Source of the DNA: Mesostigma viride
Lineage: Eukaryota > Streptophyta > Mesostigmatophyceae > Mesostigmatales > Mesostigmataceae
NCBI GenBank assembly: GCA_009746045.1
Contig: RPFO01001857.1
Span: 62,001-126,000 of the forward strand
Direction: 5' to 3'
Length of the DNA stretch: 64,000 bases
Notes under the pieces: model-generated
Told to the model about the DNA's origin: nothing
Seen by the model: only the letters and a program-made list of their open reading frames with translations
The model's database searches: none
Made by a program: the position numbers and the translations under genes
Shown: positions 1 through 9,564 of the stretch, one piece after another
Position numbering within the stretch: the stretch's first letter is position 1
How the letters are laid out: the number at the start of each line of letters is the position of its first letter

Positions 1-645
1 GTCCACCCTCACGGCGGTAGAATAGTGGGTGAAAATGTCGTCGGCGTCCGCGAACTGGACCTTGATGATCACGTCGTGGTGCTGGATGGCGATCATAGGA
101 AGGGCAAGACCTGGGTCCATTGTGAACGAAAACTCGATCGGGATGTAAACGTGTTGGCGTTTCGAGCCGTCACAATACTCGTAGATGTCACCCCTCTCGT
201 CCAACTTCACACTGCCGCCGTGGCTCGTCGGCAGGTTGTCCACACTGCTCTTGTGCCCCTTCTTCGTGAGAATGTCCATCACATGGAGGTAATCGCCCGT
301 CACGCGCTCGATACTGAACCCGCCGATGCACAGCTCGACGTACTTGATCAAGATGCGCGCAAAGTCCTTGGCGAACGGGGACTCGGCCATGTTTGGGTAC
401 GTGAACTCGGCCATGTCGATGTACAGCATGACCTTATGCAGCAGATCGCCAGACCTCGGGATCTTGAACTCGACCAATTGGCCGTACCCCATCACACCCG
501 CGGATTGGGTGATCTCGGCGTCCTCGATCGCGAAGTTGGTGTGGCGCGCCCACGTGGCCTTGAAGAACGTGATTTCGGGGTCGACGACCAGGTTGACGTC
601 TTGGCTCCCCTTGCTCCGAATCCACATGACCGCGCAGGAAGACAT
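1..645 (-). CDS. Major capsid protein paralogue (partial, C-terminus beyond window)
   Basis: An open frame runs from an ATG at 645 off the left edge (215 codons visible). Near the N-terminus it has the NCLDV capsid signature in the form EITFFKATWARHTNF, followed by a GYGQLVEFKIPRSGDLL segment that matches the neighbouring complete capsid gene position for position. The product is a double-jelly-roll capsomer subunit of the icosahedral shell. Its stop lies outside the window. The gene lies 30 bp downstream of the complete MCP gene on the same strand, so the two form a tandem pair. The protein is clearly diverged from its neighbour, so it may be a minor capsid component rather than a recent duplicate. 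Confidence 0.85.
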   Translation of the reverse strand, partial: MSSCAVMWIRSKGSQDVNLVVDPEITFFKATWARHTNFAIEDAEITQSAGVMGYGQLVEFKIPRSGDLLHKVMLYIDMAEFTYPNMAESPFAKDFARILIKYVELCIGGFSIERVTGDYLHVMDILTKKGHKSSVDNLPTSHGGSVKLDERGDIYEYCDGSKRQHVYIPIEFSFTMDPGLALPMIAIQHHDVIIKVQFADADDIFTHYSTAVRVD

Positions 646-675
646 GAGAGGCTATATCTTGACCGGAGATTTTTT

Positions 676-2349
676 TTATGACGCGTACCTCTTGCCTCCC
701 ATCCCCGACTGGATGGAAAACAGATTGAAATTGCGAGCGTACACGGAAATGGTGCCAGGGGGGATGGTCCCGAGCCCCGTCAAGACCAACTTGACGTCGT
801 CGAGACGAGACATGTTGACGCTGCCCGACGGCTTCCAGGATCCGGGGCTTAGACACAGGGGAATCACGTAGATGCGGTGGTCGGAATCGTACCGCTTATG
901 GAACTGAGTCGTGGTGACGTACGAGAAGTACACGGGGTCGCGGCCGTCGCCGTACATGTTCTGGGAGTTGAGAATCAAGTTCGCCGACTTAAACAAGTGG
1001 CCCTCTCCGAAAGAACTGTTTGGGTTCCGGAAAGACCAGTAGCCCTTGTAGAACCCCTTGGCGGTGGTCTCGGCCTCGCTGTAGTTGTCCGGACGGTAGA
1101 AGAAGATCAGCTCCTTGGTGGGGTGGTTGAACTTGAGATCAATCGTGACCTGCTCTTGTCCGTTGACGTACTGCGTGTGCAGCTGGTTTTCCGTGATCAG
1201 AAATTCGTGGTTATCCTTGGCGAACTGCTGCCTCTCAAAGTCGTCGAGGTAGATGTAGCGACACAACAGACGACACGCGAACTTGGGCGGGTTGATGCTC
1301 CACGCGCTCCGCCTGTTAGCGACGGTTTGGACGGCCAGGGTCTCGAACTTGTCCTCGTCCTTGATGGTGTTGTCGCTCAGATTGAAGGTCACAGACGCGT
1401 TATAAGCTGGGATCTTGAACGAAATGTTCAGCGTGCCATTCCTGTTCAGACCCGGATCCGTTACATCGCCGCGAATATCCTGAATCCTGTTGCTGTAGTA
1501 AGCGTTGTCGATGACGTACTGGATCCACGTCCGATCGCCGGTCTCGGACACCAACTGACACATCTCGTTACCGTAGCTGCCCTCGACGAACATCTTGCGG
1601 ATCAGCGAGCGGAGGTGGATTGTGTTGTCGCGCCACACAAGGGAGTTGCTGTTCAAGGTGTCCTTGATGGTCGCCCCGATGACGCCCGGGATGGAATCGT
1701 ACAGCGGCCGCGAGAGGGTGTAGGACGTGAAGATTTTTTCGGCTGTGTGGAACTTGACCTTGACGCGGACCTCGTGCCACGACAGCGCGATCATGGGGAG
1801 GGCGAGGCCGGGGTCCTGGGTGAACGAGAAGTCCAGAGGGATGTAGATGTACTGGGGCGCGGTCCCGTCAAAACTTTCGGCGATCTTGCCGTCCTTGCTG
1901 AACTTGACGGACGCACCGTGGCGCACGGGCATGTTCTCGACATAGCTCGCGTAGTCGGTCCGTTCGAGGATGTCCCAGACGTGCAGCATGTCCCCCGTCA
2001 CGCGCTCGATGTTGTAGCCGCCGACGTTGAACTCGACGTAGTCGATCAAAGCGCGAGGGAAGTCCCAGATGAACGGGGAGAAGTCGCCGTTCCAATCGGG
2101 GACGGGGTCCATCTGCATGACGAGATAGACCCTGGTGATGAGGTCGCCGGCGCGCGTCAACTTGAACTCCACCATCTGTCCGTAGTTGGCCTGTCCCGTC
2201 GCCTGCGTGATCTCGGTGTCCTCCCACGAGAAGTTGGTGTGGCGCGGATAAATGGACTTGAAGAGCGTGACTTCCGGCTGGCTCACGAGGGCGATGTCCT
2301 GCGGTCCGCGGGCCTTGAGCATCATCATCGTCGCACCGGAGGAAGACAT
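676..2349 (-). CDS. MCP: Major capsid protein (complete)
   Basis: A 557-residue protein, the usual length for an NCLDV major capsid protein. The N-terminus carries VTLFKSIYPRHTNFSWED, the hallmark of the family, then a GQMVEFKLTRAGDLITRVYL strand block. Later it has the ELIFFYRPDN region typical of the second jelly roll, and a C-terminus ending in a basic GGKRYAS. It forms trimeric capsomers on the virion surface. The start at 2349 is preceded at 2359-2364 by GTATAC, a box seen before several genes here. It is the only one of the three capsid genes that is both complete and uninterrupted, so it is the best candidate for the principal capsid protein. Confidence 0.93.
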   Translation of the reverse strand: MSSSGATMMMLKARGPQDIALVSQPEVTLFKSIYPRHTNFSWEDTEITQATGQANYGQMVEFKLTRAGDLITRVYLVMQMDPVPDWNGDFSPFIWDFPRALIDYVEFNVGGYNIERVTGDMLHVWDILERTDYASYVENMPVRHGASVKFSKDGKIAESFDGTAPQYIYIPLDFSFTQDPGLALPMIALSWHEVRVKVKFHTAEKIFTSYTLSRPLYDSIPGVIGATIKDTLNSNSLVWRDNTIHLRSLIRKMFVEGSYGNEMCQLVSETGDRTWIQYVIDNAYYSNRIQDIRGDVTDPGLNRNGTLNISFKIPAYNASVTFNLSDNTIKDEDKFETLAVQTVANRRSAWSINPPKFACRLLCRYIYLDDFERQQFAKDNHEFLITENQLHTQYVNGQEQVTIDLKFNHPTKELIFFYRPDNYSEAETTAKGFYKGYWSFRNPNSSFGEGHLFKSANLILNSQNMYGDGRDPVYFSYVTTTQFHKRYDSDHRIYVIPLCLSPGSWKPSGSVNMSRLDDVKLVLTGLGTIPPGTISVYARNFNLFSIQSGMGGKRYAS

Positions 2350-2417
2350 GGAATTCGCGTATACCCATTCCCGAGAAAAAAAGTTGCCGCGTCCGCGTGC
2401 TGCGGGTACCGCAAATT
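2350..2417. promoter_or_regulatory. Divergent promoter region between two capsid genes
   Basis: This 68-bp gap separates two divergently oriented capsid genes. It contains TTCGCGTATAC at 2354-2364, ten bases from the leftward start, and an A-rich run near 2375. The same TTCGCGTATAC string occurs before the fibre gene that starts at 20175, which supports a shared late-type promoter element. Function is inferred from position and recurrence. Confidence 0.4.
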
Positions 2418-4062
2418 ATGTCTTCTCCTAGTACTACTAGAATGGCGTCTCAAGACATCACGGCCCACCTGACGTGGCTCGCGTGCAAGGGCGCGTTCGA
2501 CGCGTTCCTGACCGTCAACCCGGAGAAAACGTTCTTCAAGACCGTCTACTCGCGACACACGAACTTCAGTTGGACGGACGTCGAGATCTTGCCCGACGTC
2601 CCTCCCGTGTACGGCGGCGAGGTGCGTTTCAAGGTGCCGCGATTGGGCGACCTCGTGACGCAGATGTACCTCTACTACAACATCACGAAACTGAACTACG
2701 GCGTCGCGCAGGTGTACGTCGCCCGCGACTCGGTCGCCGCGGACGGTGTCACGCCGACCAATCCGGGTGTCGACGTGACCGACACGCGCGTGACCGCGGC
2801 GTTCAAGGCGTCCGATTACCCCTTGACGGCGGACGCGGACTATGACGGGATCACCCACGAGAAGTTCCAGCCGGCATGGATCGACCACCTGGGGTACGTG
2901 CTGACAAACACGGTGGAATTGTGGGTGGGCGGGAGCTTGATCGAGAGCCACACGGGCGACTTTTTGCACACGTGGGACTACCTGACGCGCAACACGGAGG
3001 AGAGCGTCATCCACGGACTCCCGTCCGAACACGGGGGGCGCAACAACGTGGGGACCGCACACGACCAGCACGTGTACGTCCCGCTGCGTTTCTTCTTCAA
3101 CACGCATTACGGCACGGCGCTGCCCATCGTGGCGCTGCAGTACCACGACGTCGAGGTGGTGTTGAAGATGAACGCCAAGCCGCTCCGCCACGACTATACC
3201 AACTATTTCGAGAAGATCCCGTTCCGCGTGCCGCCGGCCACGGACCCGGACCGGTGGAGGAAGAAGAGCGTGACGGTGTGTACGGGCGACGAGCACACGG
3301 CCGTGGTGGACACCGGCAGGCCGTTGGACAGGCTGGACATGGGGGAGAGATCAAGGCCTTACGACTGGTGACGCGGTACGTGTTGCTCGATGAGTTCGAG
3401 CGGAAACAGTTCTCCCAGGGGACGCACACGTACTTGTTCACGGAGACGAAGCACTTGGACTTCCCCCTGACCAAGCGGACAAACTGGTCAAGGAGTTCCC
3501 GCTCGACACGGTGTCCGGGACGTGCAAGGAGCTGATCTTCTTCTTCCGGGCGGACCACCGGCGCCTGGAGGGGAGCGACGAGAAGAACACGAACGAAGAG
3601 TACTGGAACTTCGAGGGGAACCGTCCGTTCGCTCGCAACGACATGTTGGACAAGGGGTCGTACTTTGTGCGGACGTTCGGCCGACAGATGACGCACATCG
3701 ACAACGCGTTTTTCGACAAGGCGACGGTCACTCTGAACAACAGCGATCTGTACAACCCCCCTCGCGACCCGCTGTGGTTCAACTTCTTTCTGCCGTCCGA
3801 GTTCCACAAGCGGATTCCGGTGGAGAACTCGTTCGAGATGATCTACTTCGTCCCGTTTTCCTTGCGACCGGAGGACGACCAGCCGACAGGGAGCCTGAAC
3901 CTGAGCAGGGTGGACCGGGCGACGCTGAAATTCTGGTTCCGCGCGATCCCGGGACTGAAGGACGGCGCGGTCATGTCGAACGGAAGGGTGCACGTGTACG
4001 CGCGGGTCATGAACATCTTCGAGGTCAGCAACGGCCACGGACGGAAACTGTTCCTAAATTAG
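2418..4062 (+). pseudogene. Second-type major capsid protein, two frameshifts
   Basis: Three consecutive frames together encode one capsid protein of about 548 residues. Frame one (2418 to about 3340) has EKTFFKTVYSRHTNFSWTD and the GDLVTQMYLYYN block. The second (about 3340-3470) has the LVTRYVLLDEFERKQFS segment. The third (about 3480-4062) has KELIFFFRADHRR and a C-terminus homologous to the neighbouring MCP. The first shift falls in a run of five G near 3341-3346 and the second near 3470-3480. One inserted base at each would restore the frame, so these are either decay or uncorrected indels. ATG 2418 was chosen over 2451 because it follows the gap directly. The N-terminal half has a long insertion loop not seen in the other paralogues. 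It ends 4 bp inside the convergent LysM gene. Confidence 0.85.
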
Positions 4063-5815
4063 TATAACGGCACTGACCATCCGGTCCCGGTGGACGTGCT
4101 ATTGGGCTGCGGCCCAACGCCAACCCACGTATTCCTATAATAGGGCGAGTAGTATCCGCTGTTGATGCTGTACGCGCCCATTGCGGAAGGGTCGACCACC
4201 GCGTTGGATCCGTCCATGTAGGGTGGCGGAGAAAGGATGGTGGGCTCGGGAGGAGGCTGGAAGCCGGATTGGAAAGAGCGGGCGTACGGATCTGTCCCTG
4301 AGCCTAGCGCGAATTGAGCGTACGGATTTCCGCCGTACGAGTACCCGCTTGTCGTAGCGACTTGTGAGTACGGGGATCCGCCGCCGAGGACGACTTGTCC
4401 ATACGGATCTCCGCCCGCTTGAGCGGACATCAAAGGGTCGTAGATGGAATTGGGCGGGATGGTGTTGGTGGGAGGGGTCCAGGATGTAAACCCGTTCGAC
4501 TGGTTGTTGACAGGCGGGGGCATGACGGTGACCGCCGGGCCACGCGCCGCCCATTCGGTGAAGCCGTCGCGCGGGGGCGGCCAGTTCGTGTCTCCGGGCT
4601 GTATCATGGTCATGTTGCCCGTGGAGACGTATCCCGGGGGCACAGTGTCGGCGGGCGCGGCAGGAGGCCCTCGGAGATATTGTCCCCACAGATGAGAACT
4701 ATAGAGGGAGTCGACGATTCGCCCGATGGCACTGTCGGCGAGCTTGGGGTCGATGTTCGGAGGGAAGAGCATCCTCAGGGCTCCGGGGCCGAACATCTTG
4801 ACGATCTGGAGGACGGATGTGGGATCCACGGCGGACGAGAGACCAAACTGGTCGAGGATGGACTTCACCGCGGACACGCCCGCTTGCGAGTCCGCGAACG
4901 CCACGGACGCGCCGGGGAGAAGGGACGCTCCGAGGGACAGCCCCGCGGCCCCGAGACGGTTCTTGAACCCGCCTTCCGCGTTTCCGAACGCCTTGCGGCG
5001 TTAAAGGCCGCCCCTGTCGCGATCCGTCCCGCTGGGCCGTTCATCGCGTCAAAAACGGTCATTGGAGCGGACGCCGGGACCCAACTCGGCGCGACCTGGT
5101 GCCCCACTGCCGTCATCCCCGCCGCGATCCCGGGAATGGCGTGTTGGACCGCGCCAACGGTGTCGCCTCTAGTAAGTGCGCGTGCTCCCATAAGTGCGGG
5201 GACTATAGCAGACGTCCCCCCCAAGGCCACACTCCCAAGCAAAGCCGTCCCCACAGCGACCTGTGAGGGTGTGAGTTCCTTAATTCTTTGCAAGGCGGCA
5301 CCGGGGAAGGCTTTCATTGCGTCAACCGCACGCGCCCTAAAAGATCGATTATCGGCGGCGGGCTGAGGATCGGGCGGGGCCGCGGGATCCGCGGGCTGGG
5401 GCGTGTCCCCGTCATACTGCAGGTTCATGTTCGTGTCCGGGTGGATAATCCCCTCGACGAACTCGTTGAAGCCGTACTTCTTCGGGACGAGCACAAAGTT
5501 CCCAGGAGACAGCGTCAGAGGAGGGATGTGAGGGTTCGCGATCACCAGGTCGTCCGCGGAGACACCGTACTTGGCCGCGATCGACTTCCACGTGTCGCCC
5601 GGCTCGGCGACGTGTCCCTGTTTGTCGAAGAACGGATTCCCGCCCTTCCGCGAGTACAGGGGGAGGATGTTGCGATCGAACGTCTCCTTGACGACCATGT
5701 CCGGATCATTCGTCGGAGTCAAGATGTCCGCCTTGGTGACGGACGGGTCCGGAAACGCTCGCATGATGCGATCGATCAACTCTTTCGGCACCGCGATCAT
5801 ATTCCCGCTCGACAT
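4059..5815 (-). pseudogene. LysM-domain protein with long Pro/Gly/Tyr-rich tail, one frameshift
   Basis: Two overlapping minus-strand frames (4865-5815 and 4059 to about 5000) read as one protein of roughly 585 residues. Residues 69-112 of the upstream part form a LysM module (EPGDTWKSIAAKYGVSADDL then ANP and SPGNFVLVPK), a carbohydrate-binding fold common in giant-virus virion proteins. A hydrophobic Ala/Gly segment follows. The downstream frame continues naturally with GFKNRLGAAGLSLGASLLPG and a long low-complexity tail rich in P, G, Y and S. The frame breaks near 4990-5000, and adding one base restores continuity. A GTATAAT box lies 9-15 bases upstream of the start. A role in the capsid or surface layer is inferred from the LysM domain and the adjacent capsid genes. 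Confidence 0.7.
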
Positions 5816-5844
5816 CGGCCTCTATTATACTTCCCCGGAGACAT

Positions 5845-6209
5845 TTAATCCTCGGTGATCCGGATGGACAGTTTCAGTCGCTTCCCGTTCTCCAACGGGA
5901 TGCGCTCCGTGGACTTGAACACCGTCCGTCGCCGCTTCCTCCCCCGCCTCTCCTCTCCTCCTCCTCCTCCTCCTCCTCCTCCTCGTCCTCGTCCTCGTCG
6001 TCGCACGGCGACTCGCATCCACCGACAAAACGGGCGAACGCCGTGTCGTCCTCGCGCTCCTCCTCGCCCTTGTCGAACACGATGTCCCCGTCCTCTTTCA
6101 TCGAGACGGACCATCCCCGCTCGACGCCCCACGCCAGCAGACTCATCAGATCCGTGTCGTCCGAGATCTTCCGGTCCGGACGTGTCGACATGGCGGCGAT
6201 AAACTCCAT
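5845..6209 (-). pseudogene. Small acidic protein with poly-Glu run and basic tail, frameshifted
   Basis: The upstream frame starts MEFIAAMSTRPDRK and becomes strongly acidic, with a run of about ten Glu encoded by a GAG repeat at 5957-5985. The natural-looking C-terminus, with ERIPLENGKRLKLSIRI, lies in another frame ending at 5845. A slip in the triplet run would explain the shift. The joined product would be about 120 residues. No known family is recognised. It is divergent from the small gene at 6287. Confidence 0.45.
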
Positions 6210-6243
6210 CCTACGATCGAAATAGTGTACGGTAAAAAAACCG

Positions 6244-6262
6244 TTCGCGCGAAACGCGCGAA
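6244..6262. promoter_or_regulatory. Perfect inverted repeat between divergent genes
   Basis: TTCGCGC and GCGCGAA form a perfect 7-bp inverted repeat separated by GAAAC, in the gap between the genes starting at 6209 and 6287. It could be a protein-binding operator or a hairpin in the leader. It is followed by a TATAGAATAA string just before the rightward start. Confidence 0.35.
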
Positions 6263-6286
6263 AAGTTGTCGAGTCGTATAGAATAA

Positions 6287-6532
6287 ATGAGTTCCGAGAA
6301 GGTCGTGGACGCCACCATCGTTCGCGTGCAAAAGTTCGTGCGCTTCGACTCCACGGGTGAGACTCTGTCGCGGCTGAACCCGTTCGACATAGGAAACCAC
6401 AGGATCTACTCGGTGGGGCATCAAGGGAGAAGGTTCATTTACTTCTTGGAACGAGGGGGGCCCGACCCCATCACGGCCGACACGGATCCCGCCTTCGTCG
6501 GGTACACGTATCTCGGTTCGTTCGCCTCGTGA
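6287..6532 (+). CDS. Hypothetical 81-residue protein
   Basis: A short frame beginning MSSEKVVDATIV, with a compact mixture of beta-prone segments (RIYSVGHQGRRFIYFLE) and no membrane segment. It has a TATAGAATAA box directly before the ATG and ends 28 bp before the PCNA start codon, so it may be co-transcribed with PCNA. No family is recognised. Confidence 0.6.
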   Translation: MSSEKVVDATIVRVQKFVRFDSTGETLSRLNPFDIGNHRIYSVGHQGRRFIYFLERGGPDPITADTDPAFVGYTYLGSFAS

Positions 6533-6560
6533 AGAAAAAGGTGACGCGCGAACCGTGACA

Positions 6561-7364
6561 ATGGAGTTCCGTACGGTCCAAGGTTCCTCGATCAAGCTGC
6601 TGGTGGAATCGCTCAAGGAGCTTACGAACGATGTCAACGTGTTTTTCGACCAATCGGGCGTTCGCATCGTATCGTTCGACATGTCGCATTGCGCGCTCTT
6701 CCACGCGTTCATGGATGCCGACAAGATCGAGGAGTACCGCTGCAATAAACAGTACACGGTGGGGATCAGTCTCGTGAACTTGTTCAAACTAATCAAGAAT
6801 GTGTCCGTGAACGACGAGATGGAACTACGGTTGCGGGACGAGGCGTTGGACGTCATGGACATCACGATCACGAACCGCGTGAAGAACACCAAGTGGAGCT
6901 ACACGATGAAACTGATGGACATCGACGAGGATCTGATCGAGATCCCGGAAAAGGAGTACATGACCTGCATCACGATGGTCAGCTCCGAGTTCCAGAAGAT
7001 CTGCCGCGATCTGGCTATCGTGTCGGACCGCGTCCGGTTCCAGTGCGCGGGCGACAACATCACGCTGAGTTGCGAAGGCGATATCGGCAACTGCACCTTG
7101 GAGATTGGGAAGGAACACCCGGACATGAAGGTGGTCATCGGCGAGAAGGAGAACGTCGACGAGCATTTCTCGCTGCGCTACCTGTGCACGTTTTCAAAGG
7201 CCGCCGGGTTGTGCAATAGCGTGGACATCTTTATTATGCCTCAATATCCCATGATCGTGAAGTACAAGATCGGCGACCTGGGCACGCTCATGTTCGTGCT
7301 CGCGCCTCAAGTCGAAGGCGAAGGCGGGGACAACCAGGACGCCGCGGAGGAGATGGAGGACTAG
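6561..7364 (+). CDS. PCNA: PCNA-like DNA sliding clamp
   Basis: A 267-residue protein, the normal size for PCNA. It opens MEFRTVQGSSIKLLVESLKE and has the FDQSGVRIVSFDMSHCALFH centre of the first clamp domain. The interdomain connector region (MKLMDIDEDLIEIPE) follows, and the C-terminal domain has YPMIVKYKIGDLGTLMFVLAP, which matches the usual P-I-K-Y-I-G-x-L-x-F-Y-L-A-P pattern. It would encircle DNA as a trimer and tether the viral polymerase. The acidic tail ends EEMED. ATG 6561 is preferred over a GTG two codons upstream. It converges on the VLTF-3 gene with a 2-bp gap. Confidence 0.95.
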   Translation: MEFRTVQGSSIKLLVESLKELTNDVNVFFDQSGVRIVSFDMSHCALFHAFMDADKIEEYRCNKQYTVGISLVNLFKLIKNVSVNDEMELRLRDEALDVMDITITNRVKNTKWSYTMKLMDIDEDLIEIPEKEYMTCITMVSSEFQKICRDLAIVSDRVRFQCAGDNITLSCEGDIGNCTLEIGKEHPDMKVVIGEKENVDEHFSLRYLCTFSKAAGLCNSVDIFIMPQYPMIVKYKIGDLGTLMFVLAPQVEGEGGDNQDAAEEMED

Positions 7365-7366
7365 GA

Positions 7367-8479
7367 TCACGTGGACGGGATGAACTGCCAATTCAACTTG
7401 GCGCAGATCCCTTTCCACATGACGTCCTGTCCCCACAGCTTTTCCTTGCTCTTCAGGAGCGGAAAATGATCTAGGAACTCGTCGTATCCCTGTAACTGAC
7501 ACATCTTGTGTAGCGTATACGAATAATTCAAAAAATTCTTCCTGTTCTTCGGGCAAATGTCCTCAAAAGGTTTCTGAATCGACCGAAACATGTTCCTCAG
7601 TGTCTCTTCCTGCTCGAGCGTCATGGTGGGCGGCGGGGTGCCGTTCAGGATGTGCGTGATCTGGACGGAATGCTCGAAGTAGCGCGGCATACGGAGCTTG
7701 CGCAGGATCTTCCGCACGTTCTTGGGGGTGATGCTCTCGCGGTTCACCACGCGCATCTTCTTGAACTCCTTGTCGACGGCCGCGACCACGTCGTCGGGGA
7801 TCGTCGACCTCTCGCGCGCGTGGAATTGCGCGATGCACTCGTTCAAGTGGTTGATCCGCTTGTAGCAGTAGTCGGCGGTGTTGACAGACGTGCCGTAGGG
7901 ACAGGCCTCGATCCCGTCGTTGGTCGCCGGCATGGTCATGGCGCACTTGGTGCACATCAGGTCCGCCCTCGCCGCGTCCTCGATCATGTTGACGTTGCAC
8001 TCGGGACAGAATCCGTACGAAATTTGGTAGTGCGCGAGAGTCTGCTCCTGTCCGAGGATGTGTTCCGGGATGAAGGGCATCCGTCGCAGCGCCGCCATGA
8101 ACTCGTCGTAGATGCGCCCTCGCAGCGCCGACTTGTCCTCCTTCCTCGCGTTCGGGGCCTCCGCGATGCGGTACCCGCGTTCGATCGCCTCTTTGATCGG
8201 CATCGTGGTCTCCTTGGCTTTCGTCTTCACGGTCACCCATCCGTCGCCGTTGGGAATCGCGACGATCTCGTCCTTGGAATACTTGCGCTTCTTCTTGCTC
8301 CGTTCCGTCTCCACGGCCGTCGTGTACTTCAGGTAGATCGGGCCGACCTCCAGCATGAACTGGATGCAGTTTTCCGACATCGCCTCGCCGCGAGACTCGA
8401 AGTAGTCCATGCACTCCTTGAACTTGGCCTCCACGGTCGTCTTCTGGGACGCGGAAGGGCGGACGACCGGATCTTCCAT
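7367..8479 (-). CDS. Poxvirus VLTF-3-like late transcription factor
   Basis: A 370-residue protein. A zinc ribbon lies at residues 158-179 (CPEC and CTKC). It is followed by the long conserved VLTF-3 core: YKRINHLNECIAQF, an ITPKNVRKILRKLRMPRYFEH helix block, RKNFLNYSYTLHKMCQL, then FPLLKSKEKLWGQD and a terminal NWQFIPS. This is the A2L-type trans-activator of late genes shared across NCLDVs and supports cytoplasmic or virus-factory transcription. The frame is intact. The N-terminus has a basic KKKRKYSK stretch that might act in nuclear targeting (inference). Confidence 0.92.
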   Translation of the reverse strand: MEDPVVRPSASQKTTVEAKFKECMDYFESRGEAMSENCIQFMLEVGPIYLKYTTAVETERSKKKRKYSKDEIVAIPNGDGWVTVKTKAKETTMPIKEAIERGYRIAEAPNARKEDKSALRGRIYDEFMAALRRMPFIPEHILGQEQTLAHYQISYGFCPECNVNMIEDAARADLMCTKCAMTMPATNDGIEACPYGTSVNTADYCYKRINHLNECIAQFHARERSTIPDDVVAAVDKEFKKMRVVNRESITPKNVRKILRKLRMPRYFEHSVQITHILNGTPPPTMTLEQEETLRNMFRSIQKPFEDICPKNRKNFLNYSYTLHKMCQLQGYDEFLDHFPLLKSKEKLWGQDVMWKGICAKLNWQFIPST

Positions 8480-8524
8480 CCGCGCGTTCTAGTGAGAAAA
8501 AAAAAACACCCCTGTCTAGACAAA

Positions 8525-9025
8525 ATGTCGAGCTCCCAGGAATCCTCCTCCTCCTCCGCCCCCGTCCCAACCAAGTTCAAGCCCTCGAGCCGCCTCTCCA
8601 AAAAGAGGCCGGCGCCCGAGGCAGAGGAGCCCGTACCCGCGCCCGCGCCCGCGCCCGCGCCCGTGCCCGTGCCCGTGCCCGTGCCCGTGCCCGCGTCCGC
8701 GACGGTGTCGGAGCCTGTGCCCGTGACCCCGACCGCGGCGCCGGTGCCGCAGGACGACGTCCCCACCCCGATGGCCGAGGTCCCGCCCAAGGCCGCGAAA
8801 TCCAAGAAGTCGTCCTTTATGAGCGCGTCGATCCCCGCTATGTCTGTCGGCGACGTGCGCAAGTGTTTGAACGAGATCCGACGACTCGGCCCCGAGGCGA
8901 CGTCCGCGCACGTCCTCGCGACGAACGGGTGGACAGCAGGAGAGTTCGCGCTCAAGTACCTCTGGGGAATAATCCGTCGGCGAAGAGCGCGAAGGAGGAC
9001 TCGTAAAATTGTGTCTGCGAATTAG
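8525..9025 (+). CDS. Ser/Pro/Val-rich low-complexity protein with basic C-terminus
   Basis: A 166-residue frame starting MSSSQESSSSSAPVPTKF. Residues 39-70 are a Pro-Ala then Pro-Val dipeptide run. The C-terminal 60 residues look folded (DVRKCLNEIRRLGPEAT and TNGWTAGEFALKYLW) and end in a run of Arg. No known family is recognised. The start follows an A10 tract. The longer frame upstream of this ATG is the antisense shadow of VLTF-3 and was not used. Confidence 0.55.
   Translation: MSSSQESSSSSAPVPTKFKPSSRLSKKRPAPEAEEPVPAPAPAPAPVPVPVPVPVPASATVSEPVPVTPTAAPVPQDDVPTPMAEVPPKAAKSKKSSFMSASIPAMSVGDVRKCLNEIRRLGPEATSAHVLATNGWTAGEFALKYLWGIIRRRRARRRTRKIVSAN
8636..8700 (+). repeat. GCCCGC/GCCCGT hexanucleotide array
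   Basis: Tandem copies of GCCCGC switch to GCCCGT partway along, encoding the Pro-Ala and Pro-Val runs of the surrounding gene. In-frame hexamers allow length change without frameshift. Confidence 0.7.
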
Positions 9026-9040
9026 TACTAGACCCCCGGG

Positions 9041-9561
9041 ATGACGACCCCCGAGCCCGTCGAGTTCGTGCCGAAAGCGAGACCCACCGCCTCCTCGGAC
9101 GCGGACGCGAGGATCCGAGTCGACAAATGGTCCATTTATCGACTTCTGTTCAAGTCGTCCGTGTTGACGAGTACGGACGGCGTTTCGTGGCGTTACAGCC
9201 ATCCGAAGCTGAACGCCTACGCGTTTTTCCTGATCGTGTCGTTCGGCCTGTTATACGGACAATACAGGACCTCGATTCAGCCCGCCTCGCCCGCCGCCCA
9301 TCGTCGCGCGTGGATGGCGGGACAGTGGCGGCAGGGCTTTTGTTCGCCGTCGGGACCAAGAAGTACTTTGATTTCTATGGGTACTCCGCGGAAGGCATCA
9401 TGACGATCCAGCCTCACAAATCCCTCATGGGTTTCGCGGCTTTCGGGATCGCGTCCCTCGCATTTTTGTGGTTCCAGAATAAATTCTACAAGCCCCGCGA
9501 CTCGGGGACGCGCAAACGAGAAGTGAAAGAGAGAATCGTTCATTTTATTAATGATGAATAA
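9041..9561 (+). pseudogene. Small multi-pass membrane protein, one frameshift
   Basis: The first frame (from 9041) contains a hydrophobic helix (AFFLIVSFGLLYGQY). The second (to 9561) contains two more (VAAGLLFAVGTKKYF and MGFAAFGIASLAFLWF). The switch occurs near 9290-9320. A joined protein would have about 172 residues, three membrane helices and a charged tail. Such small multi-helix proteins are typical inner-membrane components of NCLDV virions, but no named family is recognised. It converges on the next gene with a 3-bp gap. Confidence 0.5.
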
Positions 9562-9564
9562 AGT

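Noticed and set aside
877-2472. 531-residue plus-strand frame opposite the major capsid gene
   Set aside because: It is the antisense shadow of a GC-rich gene; composition is unnatural and the capsid frame is clearly the coding one. The same applies to 4395-5366, 7652-8524, 11139-12371, 12383-13774 and 18965-20239 on the plus strand.
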